Positions 35,177 to 44,837 of a stretch of 64,000 nucleotides of DNA are shown in pieces. A program made the translations under genes and the position numbers. Location of the stretch: positions 19,304 to 83,303 of the forward strand of contig JAJFTI010000004.1 in NCBI GenBank assembly GCA_021373115.1, in the 5' to 3' direction. This stretch comes from Eubacteriales bacterium (lineage in GTDB: Bacteria; Bacillota; Clostridia; Christensenellales; CAG-138). Each line of letters begins with the position of its first letter. Position 1 is the stretch's first letter. The notes below the pieces were generated by a model that saw only the letters and a program-made list of their open reading frames with translations, did no database searches and was not told the DNA's origin.

Positions 35177-37126
35177 TTAGCCCTTCGCTTTTGTCGCGAT
35201 TTCGTCCAGCAGTTTTGCGCGGAAGTCCGCAAGCGTCATCGTGCCGAGGTCGCCGTCCTTGCGGGAGCGGACGGCTACAAGCCCCTGCTCAATCTCCTTG
35301 TCGCCGATCACGAGCATATACGGTATCTTCTGCATCTGCGCTTCGCGAATCTTAAACCCGATCTTTTCGTTGCGCAGGTCGGTTTCCACGCGGATTCCGT
35401 ACTGCTCCAGCGACTTTTGCATCTCGACGGACGCGTCCGCCGTGCGATCCGTAATCGGCAGCATCTTCACCTGCACCGGCGCCATCCAGGTTGGCAGCGC
35501 GCCCGCGTATTTCTCAATCAGCAGCGCGAGTGTGCGCTCGTAGCAGCCGATCGACGTGCGGTGGATGACGACCGGATATTTCTTGAGCCCGTCGGTATCC
35601 ATATACTGCATGCCAAAGCGCTCGGCAAGCTGGAAGTCGATCTGGATGGTGACCAGCGTATCCTCTTTGCCGTAAACGTTGCGAATCTGTACGTCCAGCT
35701 TCGGCCCGTAGAAGGCGGCTTCACCGTCCGCCTCACGGAACGGCACTTTCAGGTCGTTGAGGATGTCGCGCATCATGTTCTGCGTGCGTTCCCAGTCCTC
35801 TTTGTCGCCAATGTATTTGTCCTTGTCGTTCTCGTCCCACTTGCTGAAGCGGTAGCTCACGTCGTCCGTAAAGCCGAGGATGTCGATGAAATACTTCGCG
35901 AGGTCGAGGCAGCCCTTGAACTCGTCCGCCACCTGGTCGGGACGGCAGGCAAGGTGCCCTTCCGAAATCGTGAACTGTCTTAGGCGAATCAGCCCGTGCA
36001 TTTCGCCGGAGCTCTCGTTGCGGAACAGCGTGCTCGTTTCGTTATAGCGCAGCGGCAGGTCGCGGTAGGAGCGCGCGCGGTTGAGGTAGGCCATGAACTG
36101 GAACGGGCACGTCATGGGGCGCAGCGCGAAGACCTCCGCGTTTTCGTCCTCAATGTCCGGCGTGTCGCTCATGATGAACATGCCTTCGCGGTAATGATCC
36201 CAGTGGCCGGAGATTTTATATAGCTCGCGTTTGGCCATAAACGGCGTCTTGGTGAGCAGATAACCGCGCTTTTGCTCCTCGTCCTCGACGAAGCGCTGGA
36301 GCAGCTGAATGACGCGCGCGCCCTTCGGCAGCAGAATCGGCAGACCCTGGCCAATGATGTCCACGGTGGTGAAGAGCTCCAACTCGCGGCCGAGTTTGTT
36401 GTGGTCGCGCTTTTTCGCCTCTTCCAGCGCGGTGACATACGCATCCAGATCGGCTTTCTTTTCAAAGGCCGTGCCGTAGATGCGCTGGAGCATCTTGTTC
36501 TTCTCGCTGCCGCGCCAATACGCCCCGGCGACGTTGAGCAGCTTGATGTTTTTAACGATTCCCGTGGATTTCACATGCGGGCCCGCGCAGAGATCGATGA
36601 AATCGCCCTGGCGGTAGAAGCTGATAATTGCGTCGGCGGGCAGGTCGCGGATCAGTTCGACTTTATACGGCTCGCCGAGCTTTTCCATATACGCGATCGC
36701 TTCGGCGCGCGGGAGCTCGAACCGCTCGATCTTCTGGTCTTCCTTTTCGATCTTCGCCATTTCGGCCTCGATCTTGCCGAGATCCTCCGGCGAGAAGGTC
36801 TCCGGCGTGTCGAAGTCGTAGTAGAACCCGTTTTCAATCGCGGGTCCGATGGCGAGCTTCGTTTCAGGCCAGAGGCGCTTGACCGCCTGCGCGAGTACGT
36901 GCGAAGCCGTGTGGCGATACGCCCAGCGGCCGTTCTCGTCCTTAAACGTGTAGAACGTGAGCGCATGGTCGCCGGTGATGGGACGGAAGGCGTCGCTATG
37001 CGCGCCGTCGATCGAGCAGGACAGCGTTGCCCGCGCGAGGCCCGGGCTGATTTCGTTCGCGATTTCGAGACCCGTCATGCCGTCCGCAAATTCGCGCTGG
37101 TTTCCATCCGGAAATGTGATTTTCAT
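35177..37126 (-). CDS. thrS: threonyl-tRNA synthetase
   Basis: Class II synthetase of 649 residues. An N-terminal TGS domain (MKITFPDGNQREF), the second editing/SAD domain with HTASHVLAQA and YYDFD, the catalytic core with RPMTCPFQFM and FRNESSGEMHGLIRLRQF in parts, and a C-terminal anticodon-binding domain (WMAPVQVKMLPI) are all visible. AGGAGGAG precedes the ATG at 37126. A T-box leader lies immediately upstream, so transcription should rise when tRNA-Thr is uncharged. Confidence 0.97.
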   Translation of the reverse strand: MKITFPDGNQREFADGMTGLEIANEISPGLARATLSCSIDGAHSDAFRPITGDHALTFYTFKDENGRWAYRHTASHVLAQAVKRLWPETKLAIGPAIENGFYYDFDTPETFSPEDLGKIEAEMAKIEKEDQKIERFELPRAEAIAYMEKLGEPYKVELIRDLPADAIISFYRQGDFIDLCAGPHVKSTGIVKNIKLLNVAGAYWRGSEKNKMLQRIYGTAFEKKADLDAYVTALEEAKKRDHNKLGRELELFTTVDIIGQGLPILLPKGARVIQLLQRFVEDEEQKRGYLLTKTPFMAKRELYKISGHWDHYREGMFIMSDTPDIEDENAEVFALRPMTCPFQFMAYLNRARSYRDLPLRYNETSTLFRNESSGEMHGLIRLRQFTISEGHLACRPDQVADEFKGCLDLAKYFIDILGFTDDVSYRFSKWDENDKDKYIGDKEDWERTQNMMRDILNDLKVPFREADGEAAFYGPKLDVQIRNVYGKEDTLVTIQIDFQLAERFGMQYMDTDGLKKYPVVIHRTSIGCYERTLALLIEKYAGALPTWMAPVQVKMLPITDRTADASVEMQKSLEQYGIRVETDLRNEKIGFKIREAQMQKIPYMLVIGDKEIEQGLVAVRSRKDGDLGTMTLADFRAKLLDEIATKAKG

Positions 37127-37159
37127 TTTGGTTTCTCCTCCTGTTGCTGCTGAAATACC

Positions 37160-37414
37160 GCTGTTTATCAAAATAAAACGCCCCGAAGCCGTGTTCCGGC
37201 CTCGGGACGATAGGTACGCTACCGTGGTTCCACCCGTATTCGCGAAGATGCATCGCGCTCTTTTTCCGCTGTATCGGGCGGTACCCGCTGTTCCGGTCGT
37301 CGGGCGGTCTTCACGCCGTCATCCATCGCCGCGCTTTCAGCTTCTGCGCGGCTCTCTGGGGTGGATGCGCTCCATGGACGCTACTGGTTCCCGAGTCTTT
37401 CCGAAAGTAACTTT
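37160..37414 (-). ncRNA. T-box leader of thrS
   Basis: On the minus strand the T-box sequence GGGTGGAACCACGG (about 37236-37222) is followed by a terminator, CGTCCCGAGGCCG with CGGCTTCGGGGCG and TTTTATTTT (37209-37170). A long stem I region precedes it, with an AGTA loop-E element early. A candidate ACC (Thr) specifier occurs in GAAGACCG; this choice is inference. Uncharged tRNA-Thr should promote antitermination. Confidence 0.93.
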
Positions 37415-37443
37415 ATTATAGTCACCCCGCCGGAACTTGTCAA
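37415..37443 (-). promoter_or_regulatory. consensus promoter of thrS
   Basis: Minus strand TTGACA (37443-37438), 17 bases, TATAAT (37420-37415): a full consensus match. Confidence 0.93.
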
Positions 37444-37474
37444 TTCTTCCGTCCTTTTTTGCAGGATTTGCAGC

Positions 37475-38263
37475 CTAAACCACGTTTGCCGCGTTTTCGA
37501 GCCGCTCGGCGATTCCGAGTACGTCCTCCATGTCGTACCAGCCGGTCTTTCCAAGGATGAATGCCGCCGCGGTCAAGGCGCCGCTGGCAAACGCGCTGCG
37601 ATTGAACGATTCGTGCGTGAGCGAAAGCCGCTCGCAGTCGCTCGCAAGAAGCACCGTGTGGACGCCGACATATCCGCCGATGCGGACGGAGTGGATCGGA
37701 ACGGCGGCGTCTCGCGGCAGTTCCTTCTGAATGGCGGACGCAATCTTTTTTGCCGTGCCGGAAGGGATATCCTTTTTTTGATTGTGATGCGTCTCGGTGA
37801 TGAGGTAGTCGAATTCCGGCAGAGCCCGCGCGACGAGTTTAAGCGCCGCGAGCAGGACGTTTACGCCGAGCGTCACGTTCGGCGCGTAGACGACGCCGAG
37901 GTTGTTGTGGACCACGAAATCGGACATCCAGATCAAATCCGCCTCCGTATAGCCCGTGGTGCAAAAAACGACCGGCACCCGGTGCTTTTTACAGGCGCGA
38001 AGGAGAGGCTTTGCGCAGGTTGGATTTGAAAAATCGATCACGACGTCAATTTCGGTTTCGGCGAACGCTTGCTCGGCCTGTGAGATATCCTGCGCGACAA
38101 TCCCGATGGGAATGGTATGCAAAAGCGTGCCAATATCCTTTCCCGCTTTTTCGCTGCCAGGGCGGCAAAATGCGGCGGCGAGCGAGAAACGCTCGTTTTG
38201 AAGGATGGCGCGGATGACTTCCGAACCGGTTCGCCCGATTCCGCAAACGGCAACCTGAATCAT
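37475..38263 (-). CDS. dapB: 4-hydroxy-tetrahydrodipicolinate reductase
   Basis: Second committed step of lysine and diaminopimelate synthesis. The dinucleotide loop VAVCGIGRTGSEV opens the protein, and the catalytic ETHHNQKKDIPSGT segment holds the histidine pair and lysine. FCTTGYTEADL and IDFSNP also fit. AAAGGAGAAGG precedes the ATG at 38263 (262 residues, normal length). It is transcribed behind a c-di-AMP riboswitch and its terminator, which is an uncommon partner for this gene. No other dap genes are adjacent. Confidence 0.94.
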   Translation of the reverse strand: MIQVAVCGIGRTGSEVIRAILQNERFSLAAAFCRPGSEKAGKDIGTLLHTIPIGIVAQDISQAEQAFAETEIDVVIDFSNPTCAKPLLRACKKHRVPVVFCTTGYTEADLIWMSDFVVHNNLGVVYAPNVTLGVNVLLAALKLVARALPEFDYLITETHHNQKKDIPSGTAKKIASAIQKELPRDAAVPIHSVRIGGYVGVHTVLLASDCERLSLTHESFNRSAFASGALTAAAFILGKTGWYDMEDVLGIAERLENAANVV

Positions 38264-38319
38264 AAAGCCTTCTCCTTTCCTGCGTTGGTACGGCTGGTGA
38301 CGTCTGCGGCGCGTTGAAC

Positions 38320-38530
38320 ATAAAACAAGCGCCTGCGAAATCGCAAGCGCATCAAGACACCATGGTTTTTCAGATGGGAAACAGACGTTGAAAAACACAG
38401 CTTTCCACGCTTACGAGATTAGCTGACGGGTTCGGGCTGAAAGCTGCCCTACCGGTGGCGCCCACCGGATACACCCCAATGTTTGGTTCTCCCGCTCCCC
38501 CGTGTGCGGCACGGAGGACTCAGCTATTCA
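38320..38530 (-). ncRNA. ydaO-yuaA type cyclic di-AMP riboswitch with terminator
   Basis: On the minus strand the core words of this class occur in order: GGGAGCGGGAGAACCAAAC, TTGGGGTGTATCC, AGGGCAGC, and CCCGAACCCGTCAGCTAATC followed by CTCGTAAGCG. A downstream hairpin (GCGCTTGCGA with TCGCAGGCGC, then TTGTTTT; 38352-38320) is the expression platform. Known members switch genes off when c-di-AMP is high. The linked gene is dapB. Confidence 0.88.
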
Positions 38531-38541
38531 GTTACGTATCT

Positions 38542-38570
38542 ACTATATCGGACGAAACCGGACTTGTCAA
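38542..38570 (-). promoter_or_regulatory. promoter of the riboswitch-dapB transcript
   Basis: Minus strand TTGACA (38570-38565), 17 bases, TATAGT (38547-38542). Confidence 0.88.
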
Positions 38571-38642
38571 ACGAACCGGACAGTTTTCACAGTTTTGACA
38601 GATTTTTGGATTTGCTCTCGCGCTGCTTGTGCTGCTGCGACT

Positions 38643-39500
38643 TTACAGATCGTTCAGGCACGGTTCTCCGGCAAGGAACTCCGCCGGAGCGCCGCGCTCT
38701 TTAAAATAACGAATCATCGCGCGGCAGGCGAATTGCTCGGTTGAGTCGTGCGTTGCGCCTATGATGCTAATTCCATTTTCCCGTGCAATTCTGTGAAATT
38801 CCATCGTCGGCTCAAACGACGGCATGGGTCGCGTTACGCCGGTGATGTAATGGTGGATTCCAAGCGAAACGAGTTCCCGCGCAACGAACGGATAAATTCC
38901 GCCTCCCGCGGTAACCGCGACAAGCCCATTTTCAATCGCGTCATCCCCGTAGGCGTAGCGCTTGACTTCGTGCCCCACCACGGCGCGGACGTGGTCCGAA
39001 AGGGCAATGCTGGTTTGGCAATCTGTTTGACAGATCACGCCAACCTGCATTCCTTCGTACTCGCAGAAGGGGCGTTCGATCGGGAGCGAGAGCGCGTTAG
39101 CCAGCGAAACCGAGGTAGAATACGGCCCGTTTCGGTCCAGCGCGGCATGGAGCATGTAGAACGCGATTCGCTGCTGTTTCATGCTCGCAAGCAAATGGTG
39201 CGGAATCTCATAAAACGGGAATCCTTCCAGGTTCCCGTCGTATCCCATTGCATGATGGCAAAACAACAGCACATCCGTTGCACCGCCGGTAAGAATTCGC
39301 TCCAGAATGGCGGTGTTCGGAAACACGGCGGTATAGACCTTATTGATCTCCCGCGCATTGTCAAGCACAAGACCCGCATAGTGCGGCGCGCAGAACGAAG
39401 GGGCAATGTACTCGTTTCGGGGCAGAAAGCTCCAATCGTCGTTGATTTTGTCGATTTCGAAATCGCGATCCAATTGTTGATAGAGTTCCCGTGCTTGCAT
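38643..39500 (-). CDS. Nif3-like dinuclear metal center protein
   Basis: 285 residues. The Nif3/DUF34 family binds two metal ions through His and Glu ligands, seen here as CHHAMGYDG (His82, His83), LHAALD (His118, Asp122) and THDSTEQ near the C-terminus. Biochemical role in the family is unsettled; the label GTP cyclohydrolase type 2 is widely used but doubtful. It lies downstream of walJ and rlmH on the same strand, 37 bases after rlmH, forming a three-gene unit. Confidence 0.87.
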   Translation of the reverse strand: MQARELYQQLDRDFEIDKINDDWSFLPRNEYIAPSFCAPHYAGLVLDNAREINKVYTAVFPNTAILERILTGGATDVLLFCHHAMGYDGNLEGFPFYEIPHHLLASMKQQRIAFYMLHAALDRNGPYSTSVSLANALSLPIERPFCEYEGMQVGVICQTDCQTSIALSDHVRAVVGHEVKRYAYGDDAIENGLVAVTAGGGIYPFVARELVSLGIHHYITGVTRPMPSFEPTMEFHRIARENGISIIGATHDSTEQFACRAMIRYFKERGAPAEFLAGEPCLNDL

Positions 39501-39536
39501 CGGCTGCCCCCTCCTGTCGTTTTTAAATCAGGTACG

Positions 39537-40016
39537 TTATTTATGATACGGCTCCCCCGCGTTGATCTTGAACGCGCGGTAGACCTGCTCCAGCAGGAAT
39601 ACACGGCAGAGTCCATGCGGCAGGGTCATATCGGAGACGGAGAGTCGGCTCTCCGCGCGGCGGAGCACGGCCTGGCCTAGGCCCAGCGATCCGCCGATGA
39701 CGAACGTAACGGTGGAAGCCTGCCGGTCGAACGCGCCTTGCAGGAATGCCGCGAATTGCTCGGAGGAATGGCGTTTTCCATCGATCGCGAGGCAAACGAC
39801 GTATTCGTTCGGCAGGATTTTCGCCAGCAGGCGCTCTCCCTCGCGTTCCTTCACTTGCTGCTCCTCGGCGGGGGAAAGCGACTCCGGTGCTTTTTCGTCC
39901 GCCACCTCGCATAGTTCGAGCGTACAGAACCTTGAGAGGCGCTTGGCGTATTCCGCAGCCGCGTCCCGGAAAAAGCTGTCCTTCAGTTTTCCAACACAGG
40001 CAATCTTGATTTTCAA
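39537..40016 (-). CDS. rlmH: 23S rRNA (pseudouridine1915-N3)-methyltransferase RlmH
   Basis: SPOUT-class methyltransferase that modifies helix 69 of 23S rRNA. The start MKIKIACVGKLKDSFF, the SAM-knot segment FVIGGSLGLG and the C-terminal LPHGLCRVFLLEQVYRAF with PYHK are diagnostic. Length 159 residues is exact for the family. It follows walJ by 57 bases and precedes the Nif3-like gene. A gene next to the WalJ homolog is the usual place for rlmH in Firmicutes. Confidence 0.97.
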   Translation of the reverse strand: MKIKIACVGKLKDSFFRDAAAEYAKRLSRFCTLELCEVADEKAPESLSPAEEQQVKEREGERLLAKILPNEYVVCLAIDGKRHSSEQFAAFLQGAFDRQASTVTFVIGGSLGLGQAVLRRAESRLSVSDMTLPHGLCRVFLLEQVYRAFKINAGEPYHK

Positions 40017-40073
40017 AACAAATCTCGCAGAATTTTGTTCTTTGTTTCTTTCTTCCGAGAAAGAAGAATTTTT

Positions 40074-40856
40074 TTATAATTCAAACAACCCGCAGGGCTG
40101 GAACCGGTCCGCAACCGTGACGAACATACTTTCGAGCAGCCCCGCGCTTTCGAGCACGGACTGAACGGTGACGAGCGCAAGTTCGGGCGTGTTGTTCTCC
40201 TGCGAGAGGTGTCCCAGAATCGCGTTTTTTACCCCGCGGTCGTGTAGTTTTTGCAGCACCAGCCCCGCGTCCTCGTTGCAGAGGTGCCCGCGCGAGGAAA
40301 GAATGCGCATTTTCAGCGGGTATGGATAGCTGCCCGCCTTGAGCATATCCACGTCGTGATTCGCCTCCAGCAGGATGAGGTCGGACTGCGCGACCGCATC
40401 GAGCATCCGGCTGGATACATGCCCGATGTCGGTCATGATGGAGAGTTTCTTTCCATCGTGCACAAAGGTGTATCCAACCGCGTGCGCCGCGTCGTGCGGC
40501 GTGGAAAACGGGTGCACGCAAAGCTGTCGAAGATAGAAGTCCCGGTCCGGTTCGAACACGCGGATGTTTTTCGGCGCGATTTCGCCGAGGTTTGCGGGCA
40601 TGTTTTCCCAACATTCCGCGGCGGCGAAAACGGGAATGTCGTATTTGCGCGAAAGCACGCCTACGCCGGAGACGTGGTCCGTGTGCTCATGGGTAATGAG
40701 AATGGCGTTTAGCGATTCGGGGGAGACGTCGATCATCTCCATGAGCTCTTTGATGCGCTTTGCCGTAACGCCCGCATCAACGAGCAGACGTACGCCCCCC
40801 GCTTCCAGATAGGAGGCGTTGCCGGAGGAACCGCTGCACAAAGGGGAAAACAGCAT
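40074..40856 (-). CDS. walJ: WalJ/YycJ-type MBL-fold hydrolase
   Basis: Metallo-beta-lactamase fold protein of 260 residues. The metal motif THEHTDH is intact, preceded by LCSGSSGNASYLE, which is the usual start of YycJ/WalJ. In relatives it is linked to coordination of DNA replication with cell wall growth and has exonuclease-like activity. The walRK two-component genes normally upstream are absent here: the gene begins its own unit, divergent from ispE. It leads the walJ-rlmH-Nif3 unit. Confidence 0.92.
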   Translation of the reverse strand: MLFSPLCSGSSGNASYLEAGGVRLLVDAGVTAKRIKELMEMIDVSPESLNAILITHEHTDHVSGVGVLSRKYDIPVFAAAECWENMPANLGEIAPKNIRVFEPDRDFYLRQLCVHPFSTPHDAAHAVGYTFVHDGKKLSIMTDIGHVSSRMLDAVAQSDLILLEANHDVDMLKAGSYPYPLKMRILSSRGHLCNEDAGLVLQKLHDRGVKNAILGHLSQENNTPELALVTVQSVLESAGLLESMFVTVADRFQPCGLFEL

Positions 40857-40966
40857 AGGTCTTGCTACTCCTTTTATTCAACAAAAACAGTATAGCACAC
40901 AAAACAAGGCCTCAACAGACCGGCGCACTTGTCACACCTTCGCATACTGGTATCGCATGCGAAGAT

Positions 40967-40976
40967 TTGGTATACT
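40967..40976 (+). promoter_or_regulatory. extended -10 of ispE, very close to the start codon
   Basis: TTGGTATACT carries a TGn plus TATACT extended -10. No clear -35 is seen. The expected start of transcription falls at about 40982-40984, that is, at the ATG itself. Confidence 0.5.
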
Positions 40977-40983
40977 GGTGAGC

Positions 40984-41805
40984 ATGGACAGTACGACGGA
41001 ACGCGCCTTTGCGAAGATTAATCTGACGCTTGGCGTGCTGTATAAACGAACGGACGGCTATCACGCGCTGGATTCCGTGATGCAGACGATTGATCTGCAC
41101 GATACGGTAACGGTGGAGCGCGCAAGCGAAATCATCGTGACCAGTACGGGCATGGTGCTGCCATATGACAATACCGTGCGCCGCGCGGCGGAGCGTTACC
41201 GCGCGCTGACCGGGCGGAGCGCGCGCATCCGCGTGGTCAAGCGGATTCCTTCGGAGGCGGGTCTGGGCGGCGGCAGCGCGGACGCCGCCGCGACGCTCAA
41301 CGGCCTGCAGAAGCTCTACGGCGAAGTGGACGACAAGACGCTTTTGGAAATCGGCGCGGCGGTCGGAGCGGACGTTCCGTTCTGCCTAAGCGGCGGAACG
41401 CAGCGCGCGGAGGGGATTGGGGATGTGCTGACCCCGATCCGCGGCATGAAGCTGCACCTGCTCGTGGTCAAGCCAAAGGAAGGCGTTTCCACGAGAAAGC
41501 TCTTTTCGCTGCTCAAATTGCCAAGAACCATGCCGGATACCATGGCCTGTCTGCGGGCGCTGAGTGAAGGCAATCTGGATTTGCTCTGCCCTTTACTGTT
41601 CAACGCGCTGGAGGAACCCGCCGTCGCGCTCGTGCCGGAGATCGGAAGGATCAAAGACGCACTGCTGCGTGCGGGTGCGCGCGCCGCAAGCATGACGGGC
41701 AGCGGAAGCGCGGTTTTCGGCGTTTTTAGGACAAAAGAAGAGGCCGAGGCCGCTTTGCCCGCGTTCGCCGAATATGCCTTTGCGCGCATTTGCGAAAGTA
41801 TTTAG
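40984..41805 (+). CDS. ispE: 4-diphosphocytidyl-2-C-methyl-D-erythritol kinase
   Basis: GHMP kinase of the MEP isoprenoid pathway. The start AFAKINLTLGVLYKRTDGYH, the ATP loop SEAGLGGGSADAAA and the C-terminal MTGSGSAVFG motif are all typical. Length 273 residues fits. The ATG at 40984 has only GGTGAGC directly before it, too close for a normal ribosome site, and an extended -10 lies eight bases upstream, so the message may be leaderless. Divergent from walJ. Confidence 0.95.
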   Translation: MDSTTERAFAKINLTLGVLYKRTDGYHALDSVMQTIDLHDTVTVERASEIIVTSTGMVLPYDNTVRRAAERYRALTGRSARIRVVKRIPSEAGLGGGSADAAATLNGLQKLYGEVDDKTLLEIGAAVGADVPFCLSGGTQRAEGIGDVLTPIRGMKLHLLVVKPKEGVSTRKLFSLLKLPRTMPDTMACLRALSEGNLDLLCPLLFNALEEPAVALVPEIGRIKDALLRAGARAASMTGSGSAVFGVFRTKEEAEAALPAFAEYAFARICESI

Positions 41806-41974
41806 CCGGTACGCCGGGGGGACTGCGGCGCGCGTGTTTCCGCGTTGTATCGTTTCGGTGAACAATCCGAGAATTCTCCGGCAAAACGCGCACAACAGCG
41901 ATAAAATTCGATACAATCACAGCACAACATACCGCAGGATACCGATTTTATAATGTAACAACAGGGGGCCATTG

Positions 41975-44830
41975 ATGAACCGTTTGACTCGCGCCCGCAG
42001 GATGCTCGCCACGCTGACCGTGCTGCTCCTGCTTGCGCTGTTCGTGCCAACCTCTTCCGCTCCGGCGGATTCCGGCGTACAGTTCGTCCGCGTGCTGCTT
42101 TCCACCGAGTCCGCTAAGTCGATGACGGTCACCGTCAAAGGAACGTATACGCTCGTTCAGGCGCAGCGTACCTTTACGAACGGAACGCTGACCATCACCG
42201 GCAGCGGTGCGGGCGTTACTGTGTCGCACTCCTCGGAGGGGCAGCTCTATTCCGGAAACAGCGTGACCATTGAACGCGCCAACCTCAACCGGGATGCAGG
42301 ATATCTTACGATGAAAACCGCGGCGGGAACGAGGAACTACCTCGGCAACTTCTCCATCTCCGCGAGCAACAGTGTCCTTACTATCGTCAATAAAGTGCCG
42401 TTTTCGCATTATCTCTACGGCGTCGTGGGATATGAAATGAGCAACACCTTCCCGCTCGAAGCGCTCAAAGCGCAAGCCCTGGCGGCAAAAGGATATGCGC
42501 TGCTTAAGATCAGATCGACCGGTTCCTATGATATCGGCGACACGGCGGATGATCAGGTTTATAAAGGCTATGATTCGAGCTATCAAAACGTTATCGGCGC
42601 GGTGGACGCGACAATGGGCGATGTGCTGTACTATAACAACATGCCGCTTTACTGCTATTATGCCGCGAGCAACGGCGGCTGGATGATCCTCCCTTCGGAT
42701 CGCTGGAGCTCGACGATTTACGACGGCGCATATAACTACGGCGCGGATCCTTACGATCTGGTGAACCCGTCCACGCCGGTGGAGAAAATATTCGTTCCCG
42801 CGGATTACAGCGAAAAGGAAATGGGCACCGCCGCGTTCGCGTTTTTGGATGCGCGGCTGATGGCGGCGGTTGCGGGGCGCGGAATCGTCCCGAAAAATCA
42901 CTATTTCGCGGGAATTCAGTCCATCGACAGCGTCGCGTCCTCCGGAACGGCGGGCTACGCGGACGATTTGAACAATACGACCATCACGGTAACGGCGACG
43001 GTTCGTTCCAACCTGAACGAAAACCTGATTCCGAGCCCGACGCCGACCTTCGCGCCAACGCCGAGTCCGACGCCGACGTTTGCGCCGACCCCAAGTCCGA
43101 CGCCGACCTTTGCGCCTACGCCGGGGGAAACGCCTTTACCGGACGGCGTCACGCCGACGCCTGATCCGACGCCGCTTCCCGAGGGGACGACGCCTTCGCC
43201 AACGCCGGAACCGGCGGTAACGCCTTCGCCAACCCCGACGTTTGAACCGACGCCGACCCCCACGCCTGCGTTTGATCCGACCCCGTCGACAACGCCGGAA
43301 ATTGAGACGGTTCGTACGTCCCAGGTCAGCGTCAGTTTCTCCTTTGACGAAATGGTTGCGTCCGGACTCTATCTGTCCAAAATTCTGAAGATTTACTATG
43401 CCGCGCCGACCACCGGCGGCTGGTACCTGTACCATGCCCGGTATGGCCACGGTGTCGGTATGAGTCAGCGCGGCGCGCAGCAGATGGCAAACCAGGGCAA
43501 GTCCTATCGCGAGATTTTAGGTTTCTATTACCCGGGCGCAACGCTGGGTACGATGGCCTATGTATTTCCGGAGACGGTCGGCACCGCGCAGCCGGCGTCC
43601 GCACAGACCACCGCGTCGAGCGGTAAGGTGCAGGGCGGATCGGTCAATCTCCGTGCGAAAGCCTCCACCAGCTCAAACGTTGTGGAGTCGCTCGCGCAGG
43701 ATACGCAGGTAACGCTGCTGGGCATGACCGGAGAGTGGTATTACGTTTCCGCGCCGAGCGGAAACACGGGGTATATCCGGCACGACTACATTCTGCTGAC
43801 GGGCGAAAGCATGATCGCGCAGGGCAAGGTCTCCGGCAGCGCGGTCAATTACCGGACCGGGCCCGCAACGAGTTATTCCGTAATCAGCCAGCTGTCGCTC
43901 GATACGCAGCTGGGCATCTACGGCATGGTGAACGGCTGGTACAAGGTGAAGGCCATGACGACGGGGCTGGACGGATTCGTTAGCAAGGACTATGTCACCC
44001 TGACGCAGGAATTAGCGCAGAATACCGCAACCGCTTCGCCCGCGGCGGCGACCGCAACGCCCGTGCCTACGGCGGTGGCTTCGCCGACGGCGACCGTGGA
44101 GGGCGCGACGCCTACGCCCGTTCCGATTGGAACATCGACGCCCGCCCCGACCGCGACGCCCGCGCCAACGCCGAGTACGACGCTCGCGCCGGACTATGCC
44201 GCGGCGGGCAGTATCAACGCAAACGGCGTGAATATTCGCGCGGGTTCCAGCACATCGGCCAAAAGCTATGGAAAGCTGATGAAGAACACCGCGCTTGGAT
44301 TGTATGAGAAGGTTGGCTCGTGGTACCGCGTCCGCGTGACGGCGACCGGACTGGATGGATATGTTTACGCCAAATATGTCTCCATTACGCAAACCGGAGC
44401 GGGTACATCCGCTTCCGGCGGCACCGCGTACAGCGCGGGTTACATCAACGCTTCCGGCGTGAATGTACGAACGGGAGCCAGCACGCAATATAACAACCTC
44501 GGCACATTCCCGCGCAATACGAGCGTTCGCGTCACCGGTTCCTCCGGGAGCTGGTATCAGATTTCGATTCCTTCCGCGGACGTTTCGGGATATGTGTTCG
44601 CAAAATACGTTACGCTGAGCGAAACGGTAAGGACCGCAGAAACGACCGGCGTTGTTACCGCGCGGCTGTATCTGCGCGCCCAGCCCTCCACCAGCGCGGG
44701 GTCGAAGATTCTGCTGACCATGGATCGCGGATCCATTCTGACGGTTTATTCCACCGCAAACGGCTGGTGCTCGGTCAATTACAACGGAACAATCGGATAT
44801 TGTTATGCGGCATACGTTAAGGTGAGCTAA
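41975..44830 (+). CDS. SpoIID/LytB-domain surface protein with five SH3b repeats
   Basis: 951-residue exported protein. A signal peptide (about 1-32) is followed by a SpoIID-type lytic transglycosylase domain: [20 protein letters not shown] contains the family catalytic Glu, and YAASNGG and the closing [15 protein letters not shown] / YYPGATLG segments are present. A Pro/Thr linker of about 90 residues (about 353-444) interrupts the domain. Five SH3b domains follow, with another Thr/Pro/Ala linker between the second and third. GGGGG lies before the ATG. The next gene, an M23 relative, follows after seven bases, mirroring spoIID-spoIIQ. It probably cuts or binds peptidoglycan at the cell surface or engulfing septum. 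Confidence 0.88.
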   Translation: MNRLTRARRMLATLTVLLLLALFVPTSSAPADSGVQFVRVLLSTESAKSMTVTVKGTYTLVQAQRTFTNGTLTITGSGAGVTVSHSSEGQLYSGNSVTIERANLNRDAGYLTMKTAAGTRNYLGNFSISASNSVLTIVNKVPFSHYLYGVVGYEMSNTFPLEALKAQALAAKGYALLKIRSTGSYDIGDTADDQVYKGYDSSYQNVIGAVDATMGDVLYYNNMPLYCYYAASNGGWMILPSDRWSSTIYDGAYNYGADPYDLVNPSTPVEKIFVPADYSEKEMGTAAFAFLDARLMAAVAGRGIVPKNHYFAGIQSIDSVASSGTAGYADDLNNTTITVTATVRSNLNENLIPSPTPTFAPTPSPTPTFAPTPSPTPTFAPTPGETPLPDGVTPTPDPTPLPEGTTPSPTPEPAVTPSPTPTFEPTPTPTPAFDPTPSTTPEIETVRTSQVSVSFSFDEMVASGLYLSKILKIYYAAPTTGGWYLYHARYGHGVGMSQRGAQQMANQGKSYREILGFYYPGATLGTMAYVFPETVGTAQPASAQTTASSGKVQGGSVNLRAKASTSSNVVESLAQDTQVTLLGMTGEWYYVSAPSGNTGYIRHDYILLTGESMIAQGKVSGSAVNYRTGPATSYSVISQLSLDTQLGIYGMVNGWYKVKAMTTGLDGFVSKDYVTLTQELAQNTATASPAAATATPVPTAVASPTATVEGATPTPVPIGTSTPAPTATPAPTPSTTLAPDYAAAGSINANGVNIRAGSSTSAKSYGKLMKNTALGLYEKVGSWYRVRVTATGLDGYVYAKYVSITQTGAGTSASGGTAYSAGYINASGVNVRTGASTQYNNLGTFPRNTSVRVTGSSGSWYQISIPSADVSGYVFAKYVTLSETVRTAETTGVVTARLYLRAQPSTSAGSKILLTMDRGSILTVYSTANGWCSVNYNGTIGYCYAAYVKVS

Positions 44831-44837
44831 AAAAGCG

